Assembly (NCBI GenBank): GCA_036825155.1
Contig: DAISYU010000114.1
Coordinates: 1 to 10,265 of the forward strand
Source: DSAD01 sp036825155
Lineage (GTDB): Bacteria > Desulfobacterota > Desulfomonilia > UBA1062
DNA length: 10,265 nucleotides
Direction of reading: 5' to 3'
In this document: in pieces, positions 1 to 6,572 of the stretch
Numbering within the stretch: position 1 is the stretch's first letter
Layout of the letters: the number at the start of each line of letters is the position of its first letter
The notes under the pieces: generated by a model
Told to the model about the DNA's origin: nothing
Database searches by the model: none
Seen by the model: the letters and a program-made list of their open reading frames with translations, nothing else
Made by a program: the position numbers and the translations under genes

Positions 1-797
1 AGGCATTCTTCACCGAACATGACCAGGGAACCGGTAGACATCATCTGTTGAACAAACTCCCTGAGGTCGGCGGCCCCTTCATTCTGCCAGTACATGACGC
101 ATTCCTCGTTGGTGCAGTGACGCGGGTGGTCAGGGTCCAGATGGTCCGAGACCATGGGAATCCCATTGTCCACAAGACCCATGACATGCCCGAACTCATG
201 GACAAGGGTCGCCTGCTCCACAAACATGAGGACAGTCAGAGAGTTTGAGGCCCTTAAGATAGCGTCCTTGAAGACAACCATGACCGGGGTACCCACAACC
301 GAGGCACCGATCACCTGGGGATTCTCCTCCCCGTCTTTCTCCAGATATCCATTCAGGAAAAGCACGTAAAAATCCTCGGCAGAAAACCCCCGGGGACGGT
401 CCCAGATGCTGCCTGCAAGATCCATGATCTCGGCGGCAGTCCAGGTTTCTTCTCCTTGTGCAGGGATCTGAACCATCTCAGTGGAGTCACGGGGCACGAA
501 TATGTCCGGTTCGATGATGCGCCCTGCAAAAAGTGCCTGTATATTCTCCTCGAGCACTTCCCAGCACTGCGTTTCATTGATGACAGTCCCGGTAAAAGGC
601 TCGGCATCGGGCTCAAAGGCCACCTGTACCGCGATCGAGGTCACCTCGGAATACAGTGCAGCGAGATCAAGGGCAAAGGATTCCTCCCCGACTATGGTGT
701 TGTCATCGCTTTGTCCTGAACAGCCTGCCATGAACAGATATCCGGCAGACACGAGGATGACGAGCACGCAATGAAGAAGATTCAATGTGTGCCTCAT
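1..797 (-). CDS. Metzincin-like zinc metalloprotease lipoprotein, 3' end outside window
   Basis: Reading the minus strand from the ATG at 797 gives 265 codons with no stop, continuing past base 1. The N-terminus has a hydrophobic stretch ending in a lipobox-like MAGC (Cys26), so the protein is probably lipidated and envelope-anchored. At residues 200-210 lies HEFGHVMGLVD, matching the HExxHxxGxx(H/D) zinc site of metzincins with Glu201 as the likely general base and Asp210 in the third ligand position. Further on, C228-x4-C233 followed by V-M235-Y looks like a Met-turn flanked by cysteines. Protein breakdown in the envelope is the inferred role; the substrate is unknown. A GGAGGTG sits about 11 bases before the ATG. 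The middle (residues 40-190) resembles nothing I recognise. The gene is separated from the upstream isomerase by 172 bases and has its own promoter candidate. Confidence 0.85.
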   Translation of the reverse strand, partial: MRHTLNLLHCVLVILVSAGYLFMAGCSGQSDDNTIVGEESFALDLAALYSEVTSIAVQVAFEPDAEPFTGTVINETQCWEVLEENIQALFAGRIIEPDIFVPRDSTEMVQIPAQGEETWTAAEIMDLAGSIWDRPRGFSAEDFYVLFLNGYLEKDGEENPQVIGASVVGTPVMVVFKDAILRASNSLTVLMFVEQATLVHEFGHVMGLVDNGIPMVSDHLDPDHPRHCTNEECVMYWQNEGAADLREFVQQMMSTGSLVMFGEEC

Positions 798-844
798 GCG
801 ACTATACCCACCTCCATCTCACAACTTTCTCCAGCAATCATTCA

Positions 845-873
845 ACAATAATCACAGGGGCAACACGAATCAA
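845..873 (-). promoter_or_regulatory. Candidate sigma70 promoter of the metalloprotease lipoprotein
   Basis: On the minus strand TTGATT (873-868) is followed after exactly 17 bases by TATTGT (850-845). Each hexamer matches four of six consensus positions. Transcription would begin near 838, leaving a leader of about 40 bases. The match is moderate and chance hits of this quality are common. Confidence 0.35.
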
Positions 874-969
874 CCTCGGTCATGGTCTGGAATCACATAT
901 TCTGTTGGGTATTCCGGTCTTACTTTGCAGCCTCGCCTCATGCGAGAAACCCTGTTTAACGCTGCAGCA

Positions 970-1710
970 TCAGATACCCAGCGCTTCCGAAGCATAGACA
1001 AACCATTTGTGCCAGCCGGCCTCTATCTTCTTGGGGTCTTCAATATCGATGGCATGGATTACATCCTGGTGCATGACCAGTTTCATCTCGGCGATCACTT
1101 CAGGGCGTTTCTTCAGGGTTCCGGCAAAAGCCATGGTCTCATCCATGAGGGTCTCCTTCGGGCAGACCGTACGAACGATGCCGCGGGCAAGACATTCTTC
1201 GGCGGTAAAACGTTTCCCGGTGTACTGCAGCTCTTCCAGCGCGGAGGTCGGCATGGCCTTCTTCAGCACGGCGATCATGCCCGGCAGGAAGGGTACACCA
1301 AGATCAACCTCGGGCAGGCAGAAATAACCGCGGTCAGAACGCATAAACCTGAAATCAAAACAGCAGCACAACACCGCACCGCCGGCAAAGGCATGACCAT
1401 TGATGGCTGCGATCGTAGGCACGGGAAAAAGGGTGAGACGCTTCATCAGGGCGTTCATGTTTGAAAGATAGGAATAGAAACTTAAGGTGTCCCGGGCACT
1501 CAGGACAGGCAGCACCCAATCAAGATCGATCCCGTTGGAAAAGATATGCGGGTGCGCCGAGGTAACCACCATCACCCGGGCATCCTCGGTCTCGATGATG
1601 TCCAGCACATCATTGAGCTCATGAAGAAAATCCGGATTGAAACGATTCTCTCCACTGTTCATGGTAAGAAGAACAACACCATCGTCTATTGTATAGGCAA
1701 ACCTGGACAT
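970..1710 (-). CDS. Enoyl-CoA hydratase/isomerase family protein (crotonase fold), isomerase-like
   Basis: This 246-residue protein is a complete short crotonase. The two oxyanion-hole segments are visible as HIFSNGID (residues 55-62) and NGHAFAGGA (104-112). Aligned by eye to rat mitochondrial enoyl-CoA hydratase (catalytic Glu144 and Glu164), the first glutamate is Val113 here, while the second is kept as Glu134 in LPEVDLG. Known delta3-delta2 enoyl-CoA isomerases work with a single glutamate at the second position, so double-bond isomerisation of an acyl-CoA is more likely than hydration. The sequence around residues 116-140 recalls the plant/eukaryotic ECI-type isomerases. It is cytoplasmic, with no signal peptide. 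An AAAGGAGC lies about 10 bases before the ATG. No fatty-acid gene is adjacent, so the pathway (unsaturated fatty acid or other acyl-CoA degradation) is inferred from family only. Confidence 0.92.
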   Translation of the reverse strand: MSRFAYTIDDGVVLLTMNSGENRFNPDFLHELNDVLDIIETEDARVMVVTSAHPHIFSNGIDLDWVLPVLSARDTLSFYSYLSNMNALMKRLTLFPVPTIAAINGHAFAGGAVLCCCFDFRFMRSDRGYFCLPEVDLGVPFLPGMIAVLKKAMPTSALEELQYTGKRFTAEECLARGIVRTVCPKETLMDETMAFAGTLKKRPEVIAEMKLVMHQDVIHAIDIEDPKKIEAGWHKWFVYASEALGI

Positions 1711-1758
1711 GACGTAACAGCTCCTTTCATTCAGAACAAAACAATCACCATCGATGCA

Positions 1759-1771
1759 TTGTTCATAACAA
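1759..1771. repeat. Short inverted repeat, possible operator upstream of the isomerase gene
   Basis: TTGTT-CAT-AACAA is a perfect 5+5 inverted repeat with a three-base centre, lying 49-61 bases upstream of the isomerase ATG, between the start codon and the AT-rich stretch where a promoter would sit. That position would suit a repressor, but a repeat this short can occur by chance. Confidence 0.3.
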
Positions 1772-1847
1772 ATCTGTCAGATCTATCGTATTATTCTTAT
1801 ACTATATGATTATTCAGAGTATGTCTGCATGAATTTTCTAAAAGGCG

Positions 1848-1858
1848 GTCTGCCAGAC
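1848..1858. repeat. Short palindrome in the divergent region
   Basis: GTCTG-C-CAGAC is a perfect 5+5 palindrome with one central base, close to the middle of the divergent region. No protein is implied; it is recorded as a possible binding site only. Confidence 0.22.
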
Positions 1859-2067
1859 AATCATTGTTTTTAGGTCATCTTCACAGAGGTCTCTCTGTCA
1901 GGGCCGTTTTGTTGCCGGGAAAAAGAAAATGCAAGGACATCAGGACCGTACAGCATCGGATGCGCTGCGATTCTGGTTTGTCATACATCTTGATTCTTGT
2001 GTTTTTCCCTCTGGTTCGCTATCTAGACTTACTATATCCCTTAAAACGATGAGAGGACGCACCCGAA

Positions 2068-2358
2068 ATGTATAAAGCACATACCGACATTCTGGAGCTT
2101 GCAGGTGACACCTTTGGGATGAGCCTGATCAAGGTTGAAGGGAAATACTGGTACGGCCACAAACTCTGCCCCGAGGGCTTTTGCGACTGCACCACGAAAT
2201 TCGGCCCCTATGAGTCACTCAATGAGGCGGTGAAAAACCTCAATACCTACCTGAAGACCTATGGGGGAAATGCCTGCCTGAAGCCGGCCTGTTTCGACGA
2301 GCAGGGCAACGCCCAGAACCCTCAGAGCGAAAAATTCCATAAGGGCTGTGACTGGTAA
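2068..2358 (+). CDS. Small cysteine-rich cytoplasmic protein, unknown family
   Basis: This 96-residue protein has six cysteines in a suggestive spacing: C34-x4-C39-x-C41, C70-x4-C75, and C94 near the C-terminus. There is no signal peptide or membrane segment, so a metal or iron-sulphur site in a reducing cytoplasm is more likely than disulphides. The part after Cys41, with FGPYESLNEAVKNLNTYL, looks like the small amphipathic helix seen in several uncharacterised small proteins. GAGAGGA lies 10 bases before the ATG. The gene stands alone, with 357 bases before it and 305 after it, so context gives no function. Codon use and the ribosome site support a real gene. I do not recognise the family. 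Confidence 0.78.
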   Translation: MYKAHTDILELAGDTFGMSLIKVEGKYWYGHKLCPEGFCDCTTKFGPYESLNEAVKNLNTYLKTYGGNACLKPACFDEQGNAQNPQSEKFHKGCDW

Positions 2359-2477
2359 AGACCTCAACGTGGTTGTGTTTACTGCGTCCACAGCCTTTCT
2401 GCCCTGATTGTTTCACGGCCGGTCAGGCTCTGTCTCCTTGACTTCAGGCAGATAATTCTTTATATTTTTTAATAACT

Positions 2478-2507
2478 TTGAATCTATATACTGTTGCATG
2501 ATTTAAT
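2478..2507 (+). promoter_or_regulatory. Candidate sigma70 promoter of the DUF3015 gene cluster
   Basis: TTGAAT (2478-2483) is followed after 18 bases by TTTAAT (2502-2507), matching four and five of six consensus positions, in an AT-rich setting. Transcription would start near 2514, inside the inverted repeat at 2506-2523, and leave a leader of about 150 bases before the DUF3015 start. Confidence 0.42.
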
Positions 2508-2523
2508 CAGGAAAAACCCTGAT
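2506..2523. repeat. Inverted repeat at the predicted transcription start
   Basis: ATCAGG and CCTGAT form a perfect 6+6 inverted repeat with a six-base centre (AAAAAC). It overlaps the predicted -10 box and start point of the promoter at 2478-2507, a usual place for a repressor operator. It has no T-tract, so it is not a terminator. Confidence 0.35.
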
Positions 2524-2663
2524 ACTGTGTTCAGGAACGATTGCAGTTATACCGGTTTCTGTATCACCAGGTTTTCGGCTCTTGTTCAGGGTGCCATTCT
2601 GATCAGATTCATTAGGTTTTGAGCTGTAAGTCTTTCAGACAAACAAATAAAGGAGGAAAGAAG

Positions 2664-3125
2664 ATGAAAAAAATCTTGTTGGCTCTAGTTCTGGTAGGTC
2701 TTTTCATACTGCCAGCAACTCTTGGTTTTGCTGTAAACAAGGATAATACCGGGTGTGGTCTTGGGTATATGATTATGCAGGGCAACGATGGTCTGCTCTT
2801 CCAGGTCCTGGCCGTAACCACCAATGGAACGTTTGCAAACCAGACATTCGGAATCACTTCAGGTACATTGGAATGCGAGAAGCCGAGCAAATTTGCAAGC
2901 AGGGAGAAGCTCAATACGTATGTTGCCGAAAATATGGACAATCTGGCCACTGACATTGCCAAAGGGCAGGGAGAATATCTGAACACCCTGGCTGTCCTTA
3001 TGGAGGTACCTGAAGGTTCACGGTCAGATTTCTATGTGAAACTGCAGAGCAATTTTTCTCAGATCTATCCGTCAACAGATGTCACCAGTGTCGATGTGCT
3101 CACAAACATCGAGAGCCTGATGTAA
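2664..3125 (+). CDS. DUF3015 family secreted protein
   Basis: The start at 2664 is chosen because AAGGAGG lies seven bases upstream and the protein then opens with a classic signal peptide (MKKILLALVL..., cleavage near residue 23). The mature part matches the DUF3015 family as I know it: CGLG (31-34), a VLAVTTNGT...NQTFGITSGTLEC core (about residues 47-69), and ENMDNLATDIAKGQGEYLNTLA (about 83-104). At 153 residues it has the usual length. DUF3015 proteins are periplasmic and of unknown function, and I recall them often sitting beside DUF4105 genes, as here. The stop lies nine bases before the first possible start of the DUF4105 gene. The two reading frames are the same, so only the TAA separates them. 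A terminator-like hairpin follows at 3149-3200. Confidence 0.93.
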   Translation: MKKILLALVLVGLFILPATLGFAVNKDNTGCGLGYMIMQGNDGLLFQVLAVTTNGTFANQTFGITSGTLECEKPSKFASREKLNTYVAENMDNLATDIAKGQGEYLNTLAVLMEVPEGSRSDFYVKLQSNFSQIYPSTDVTSVDVLTNIESLM

Positions 3126-3134
3126 CAGGTTCCG

Positions 3135-5054
3135 GTGTATACAGGATCAGGAAGGAGATACGAAAGGAGCGAAATTTGTATCTCCTTCTTTTTGTTTGTT
3201 ATACTATATTTTATCTCCTGTATTTCTCCGGTACATGCCCGGGATGTATCCTATCTTGAAGAGGTGTTGGCTCAAGCGCGCAGACAGAGGCTTCATGAAG
3301 ATCCGTACTGGCATATCCTGGTGCACTACAAGAAAAAGGCATTTCAGTTTGAAAGCCTTGTGGATGATCCCCGCTTCTTTCTGGCTCCTGACGGGAAAAC
3401 AGATCCCCAGGCCGAGTTAGAGGCCACTATCCGTGCCTTTTTTGATCCTGACAATGATGAGTCCGATCCGGTTGCGTGCAGATTTGTGGCACGCTACGAG
3501 TGGATCAGACAGCGATTAGACCTCGATCCCGAGCGTTTTGGCACTACCGGATGCCCTTCCTTCATGGACTTCTTAGACAGGATCGATCCCCAGTCGGCCA
3601 CCCTGGTCTTTCCAATGGCGCACCTGAACAGTCCGGCATCGATGTTCGGCCATACCCTCCTGACGGTCGAGACAGCCGACAAAACCAAACTGCTGGCATA
3701 TTCCATCAGCTATTCCGCAGTTGCACATGAAACCTTCGGTCCCTTATTTGCCTTCAAGGGTCTCTTCGGATTATACCCGGGATATTTCGCGGTCATGCCG
3801 TATTATGCCAAGCTGCAGCAGTACAGCGATGTAGATCACCGTGATATCTGGGAATACCCCCTCAATCTCAGAGAAGATGAAATCAGAAAGATGATGCTGC
3901 ACATCCGCGAGTTGAATTCTATCGCTTCGGACTATTACTTTTTCAGTGAGAATTGTTCCTACCTCCTCTTTTTCCTTCTTGAAGCGGCCCGTCCGGATCT
4001 GAGGTTGACCGACCAGTTCCATGCATGGCTCATCCCCCTGGATTCAATACGGATGATCGAGGAGCAGGGACTGGTAACAGATGCGGTCTACCGGCCGTCA
4101 CGAACGACAAAAATCAAGTACCTTGCCTCCCACCTGCCTGAAGATGCACAGGACAAGGCACTTGCATTATCACATGGAGATCCCTTCTCTGACACAGATA
4201 TCCCGGAGATGGAAAAAATGATGACCTTGGAGCTTGCCGGTGAGTATCTGCAGTATCTCTATACCAGCGGAGACGTACCCCAGAAAACATACCAACAGCG
4301 TTTCCTGAATATCCTGCAGGCACGCAGCACCCTTGGCTCGGCACCCGATGAAACGATGTATGAGATCCCTGCACCTCTCCGTCCCGACAAGGGGCACAGA
4401 TCCAACCGCCTGGCCATCGGCGCCGGGCTAGATGGCGATGATGCTTTCTCTGAGATCAGGATAAGGCCGGCTTACCATCACCTGATGGACAACGACAACG
4501 GATACGTTGAAGGGGCACAGCTCATCTTTGCCGATGTGGCTCTGAGGTATTATCCATCGGACAACAAGGTCTCCCTGGAGTCCCTGGATGTCATCGATAT
4601 TGTCTCCCTTACCCCGCGGGACAAGTTCCTTCGTCCTGTCTCGTGGAAAGTAAAGACCGGTCTGACCCGTCTCACGGGATACGACGATGAAGATCACCTG
4701 GTTTACCAGATCAATCCCGGTGGCGGCTTTGCGTTTCGAAATGATATACTGGGAATGATGTATGTGATGATGGAAACAGATCTTGCCCTGTCCGGAGCGC
4801 TGAAGGGCAATTATGCCGCAGGAATAGGCTGCTCTGCCGGTATGATCAAATGCCCGGCAGACTTCTGGAAGATACATGTTTTCGCAAAGACGCTCTATTA
4901 TGGATTCGAGGATCATTTCAACGCATTTGAAGCGACAGTGCAGCAGAATCTGAGTATAGATGCCGACAGGAGCATCTCATTCGATGTCTCCCGGAACAGA
5001 ACACATGACTTCTATGAAACCCGGGTAAAGGTTCTCTGGAACCTGTTCTTCTAA
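3135..5054 (+). CDS. DUF4105 (Lnb-like) exported protein, possible lipoprotein N-acyltransferase relative
   Basis: The frame opens at a GTG (3135) and encodes 639 residues. Residues 14-36 are a hydrophobic export signal with probable cleavage after HA36. The DUF4105 core shows a likely catalytic pair: MFGHT with His173 and SENCSYLL with Cys274, His before Cys as in permuted papain-like folds. DUF4105 is, to my recollection, the domain of Bacteroides Lnb, which N-acylates lipoproteins; the same reaction here is an inference. The C-terminal 230 residues are rich in alternating beta-type strands and end in VLWNLFF, a terminal Phe typical of outer-membrane barrels. The start is uncertain. GTG 3135 has no good ribosome site but follows the DUF3015 stop by nine bases, so reinitiation is possible. 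An in-frame ATT at 3174 sits four bases after AAGGAG. Confidence 0.9.
   Translation: MYTGSGRRYERSEICISFFLFVILYFISCISPVHARDVSYLEEVLAQARRQRLHEDPYWHILVHYKKKAFQFESLVDDPRFFLAPDGKTDPQAELEATIRAFFDPDNDESDPVACRFVARYEWIRQRLDLDPERFGTTGCPSFMDFLDRIDPQSATLVFPMAHLNSPASMFGHTLLTVETADKTKLLAYSISYSAVAHETFGPLFAFKGLFGLYPGYFAVMPYYAKLQQYSDVDHRDIWEYPLNLREDEIRKMMLHIRELNSIASDYYFFSENCSYLLFFLLEAARPDLRLTDQFHAWLIPLDSIRMIEEQGLVTDAVYRPSRTTKIKYLASHLPEDAQDKALALSHGDPFSDTDIPEMEKMMTLELAGEYLQYLYTSGDVPQKTYQQRFLNILQARSTLGSAPDETMYEIPAPLRPDKGHRSNRLAIGAGLDGDDAFSEIRIRPAYHHLMDNDNGYVEGAQLIFADVALRYYPSDNKVSLESLDVIDIVSLTPRDKFLRPVSWKVKTGLTRLTGYDDEDHLVYQINPGGGFAFRNDILGMMYVMMETDLALSGALKGNYAAGIGCSAGMIKCPADFWKIHVFAKTLYYGFEDHFNAFEATVQQNLSIDADRSISFDVSRNRTHDFYETRVKVLWNLFF
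3149..3200 (+). terminator. Terminator-like hairpin across the start of the DUF4105 gene (possible attenuator)
   Basis: GAAGGAGATAC (3151-3161) and GTATCTCCTTC (3178-3188) are perfectly complementary over 11 bases. Two outer pairs (A-T, G-T) and three weak inner pairs extend the stem, leaving a ten-base loop AGGAGCGAAA. TTTTTGTTTGTT follows at once, as in a rho-independent terminator. The hairpin lies inside the N-terminal codons of the DUF4105 frame and carries a Shine-Dalgarno core in its loop. It would make DUF3015 the main product of the transcript and limit or regulate the genes behind it. Confidence 0.72.
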
Positions 5055-5065
5055 AGAGCATTTCT

Positions 5066-5893
5066 ATGTGTGAATGGACAAGAACTACAGTTTGCTTTCT
5101 TCTTGGTCTCGCGATGTTCATCTCAGGGTGTGTATCCGAAGCGGTGTATCATCCTACGCACACCATCAGATCCACCCCGGCAGACATAAAGCTGAACTAT
5201 GAAGACATCACTCTTGAAACAGAAGACTCAGTGATGCTTTCTGCCTGGTGGGTGCCTGCTGCAGATCCTGAGGGCACCGTGCTGTTCTGTCATGGCAATG
5301 CAGGAAACATGGGGGACCGTCTTGATACGTTGCAGATCATCAATACCCTCGGGCTCAACGTGCTTATCTTCGATTACCGGGGATACGGTCGCAGCGAAGG
5401 TTCTCCAAGCGAGAAGGGGACATATCTGGATGCGGAAGCGGCCTGGAATTACCTGGTAGGCGAAAAGAAGATCGCTCCCGGGCGGATTATTGTCTGGGGC
5501 AGATCCCTCGGAGGAGCAATCGCTGCCAGGACCGCTGCACATCATAGAGTGGGGCTCGTTGTCGTGGAATCAACATTCACCTCTCTGAAGGATCTGGCAG
5601 ATGATCTCTTTATCTGGGTTCCTTCCTGGCTCCTGAGAAACTATGCCTATGAAACTGCCCACTATCTGGACAGTCTCGATGTTCCGGTACTCGTTATCCA
5701 CAGCAGGGATGACGAAATCATCCCCTTCAATCACGGAAAACGCCTGTACGATTCCATCAACGGACCAAAGGCCTTTGCAGAAATACAGGGGTCCCATAAC
5801 CGGGGATTTCTTGATTCCATAAGCCTGTACGTGGCATCCATCACTGATTTCATCGATCATTATGTTCCAGGAGAGGGGGCGATGCAGGAATGA
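5066..5893 (+). CDS. Alpha/beta hydrolase lipoprotein (BEM46/ABHD13/YfhR-like serine hydrolase)
   Basis: This 275-residue protein starts 11 bases after the DUF4105 stop, with AAAGAG before the ATG. A hydrophobic N-terminus ends in FISGC, a plausible lipobox with Cys22. The hydrolase fold shows HGNAGN (76-81) for the oxyanion hole, FDYRGYGRSEG (102-112), the nucleophile elbow GRSLGG with Ser147, an Asp in HSRDDEIIP (Asp216 the best candidate) and His244 in GSHNRGF. This is the complete Ser-Asp-His triad of the BEM46/ABHD13-type hydrolases, which act on esters or thioesters of mostly unknown identity. Being anchored in the envelope and transcribed with the DUF4105 gene suggests a lipid, acyl or protein-acyl substrate, which is inference. 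The stop overlaps the next start by four bases. Confidence 0.93.
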   Translation: MCEWTRTTVCFLLGLAMFISGCVSEAVYHPTHTIRSTPADIKLNYEDITLETEDSVMLSAWWVPAADPEGTVLFCHGNAGNMGDRLDTLQIINTLGLNVLIFDYRGYGRSEGSPSEKGTYLDAEAAWNYLVGEKKIAPGRIIVWGRSLGGAIAARTAAHHRVGLVVVESTFTSLKDLADDLFIWVPSWLLRNYAYETAHYLDSLDVPVLVIHSRDDEIIPFNHGKRLYDSINGPKAFAEIQGSHNRGFLDSISLYVASITDFIDHYVPGEGAMQE

Positions 5894-6459
5894 AGCGGAT
5901 TGTGTCGGAAATATTCATAATGGTCATACTGGCATCGGCATTCTTCGTACCGCAATCCTACGCACAGGATCTACCCGATGAGGCCTTTCAATTACTTGCC
6001 GAGGCCATGGTTGACCCCTGTTCAATCTGCGCAGAAAAATATCGGGAAAGGGCTTTCAACATCCTGAACGAGACGTTCATGCCCGGCCATGTGATAGAAA
6101 CTCACAGTACCTGCCGCCTCATAAGAATATCCGGCACCGATGAAAATGATCTGACATTGAGCTGTTATCCCTCAGATGCGTTGACTGCATCCATCACTGG
6201 GGAGGAACAAGTACCGCAGGTCGTATTCAGATTCCACACCCCGAATAAACATCTGGTGGGCATCTTCGAGACAGACTATACAGATGAGGCTGCAGCGGAT
6301 CTGTTTCGTGCATCCGGGCCGGGAACGGTCTTTGAAGGCCGGATCAGGCTCATCCCGTATAAGTACGGTGAAGGCCCAACCTATAACTATTTTCAGCAGA
6401 CGAACACAGTGCTGATTCACTGCAAGGTGCTGCAGCTCATACCGGTATCAAAAGATTGA
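5890..6459 (+). CDS. Exported protein of unknown family, last gene of the envelope cluster
   Basis: The ATG at 5890 overlaps the hydrolase stop in an ATGA, so translation is probably coupled; a purine-rich GGAGAGGGGG lies a little upstream. The 189-residue product has a clear signal peptide cleaved after SYA25. The mature part carries a C44-x2-C47 pair and Cys75, Cys92 and Cys178; in the periplasm these may form disulphides. The second half (about 108-186) is rich in beta strands, with PGTVFEGRIRLIPYKYG at 144-160, and might be a small barrel such as an OB-like fold. I do not recognise the family. Its close coupling to the hydrolase suggests an accessory or partner role in the same envelope process. 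Confidence 0.85.
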   Translation: MKRIVSEIFIMVILASAFFVPQSYAQDLPDEAFQLLAEAMVDPCSICAEKYRERAFNILNETFMPGHVIETHSTCRLIRISGTDENDLTLSCYPSDALTASITGEEQVPQVVFRFHTPNKHLVGIFETDYTDEAAADLFRASGPGTVFEGRIRLIPYKYGEGPTYNYFQQTNTVLIHCKVLQLIPVSKD

Positions 6460-6519
6460 TCGGCATACATGGATCCCTTTTCCGTTCTCAGTGAAAACCC
6501 GTTCCGCGCACCCTGGCCC

Positions 6520-6545
6520 TGAGAGTGTTCCCCTCTCATTGTTTG
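6520..6545 (+). terminator. Weak terminator-like hairpin after the envelope cluster
   Basis: TGAGAG (6520-6525) and CTCTCA (6533-6538) form a 6-base stem with a seven-base loop, followed by TTGTTTG. It lies 60 bases after the last stop of the cluster. The stem is short and the T-run broken, so it may be weak or not functional. Confidence 0.28.
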
Positions 6546-6572
6546 AACCTTGCATCATGACTATGCAGGGTT
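6546..6572. repeat. Long inverted repeat, possible operator or terminator
   Basis: AACCTTGCAT and ATGCAGGGTT are complementary over ten bases with one G-T pair and a seven-base centre (CATGACT). TATATT follows directly at 6572-6577 and TTGCAT (6550-6555) lies in the left arm, so the repeat overlaps a promoter-like pair with 16-base spacing. It could be an operator for the two genes that follow, or a terminator of the upstream cluster with an AT-rich tail. Confidence 0.42.

Larger units (their letters stand above)
1711..2067. other. Divergent intergenic region (357 bases)
   Basis: This stretch separates the minus-strand isomerase from the plus-strand small Cys-rich gene and must hold both promoters. 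I see no convincing gene in it; the 62-codon frame at 1864-2052 has no ribosome binding site and no protein-like composition. It is AT-rich between 1780 and 1825. Two short inverted repeats (1759-1771, 1848-1858) are listed separately. A weak promoter-like pair for the plus strand is TTGTGT (1997-2002), 17 bases, TATCTA (2020-2025), only three of six matches each. No strong sigma70 site stands out for the isomerase. Confidence 0.6.
2359..2663. other. Intergenic region before the envelope gene cluster (305 bases)
   Basis: There is no gene here. The first part (2395-2455) holds imperfect complementary segments (TCTGCCCTGA against TTCAGGCAGA) followed by a T-rich run, which might act as a poor terminator for the small Cys-rich gene, but the loop is long and I do not call it. 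The second part is AT-rich and holds the promoter candidate and hairpin listed separately, followed by a leader of about 150 bases. Confidence 0.6.

Noticed and set aside
901..969. Small hairpin (CTCGC-CTCAT-GCGAG) downstream of the isomerase as its terminator
   Set aside because: The stem has only five pairs and no T-tract follows on the minus strand.
787..1464. A 225-codon plus-strand frame
   Set aside because: It lies mostly antisense to the crotonase-fold gene, which has clear family motifs and a ribosome site; the plus-strand product has no recognisable domain.
1864..2052. A 62-codon frame in the divergent region
   Set aside because: No ribosome binding site, and the predicted peptide is basic with no domain or signal; it covers the expected promoter region.
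2619..2663. Upstream TTG start for the DUF3015 gene
   Set aside because: The ATG at 2664 has an ideal AAGGAGG and gives a clean signal peptide; starting at 2619 would place a charged segment before it.
4428..4916. A 162-codon minus-strand frame
   Set aside because: Antisense to the DUF4105 gene, with a composition typical of a complementary-strand shadow.
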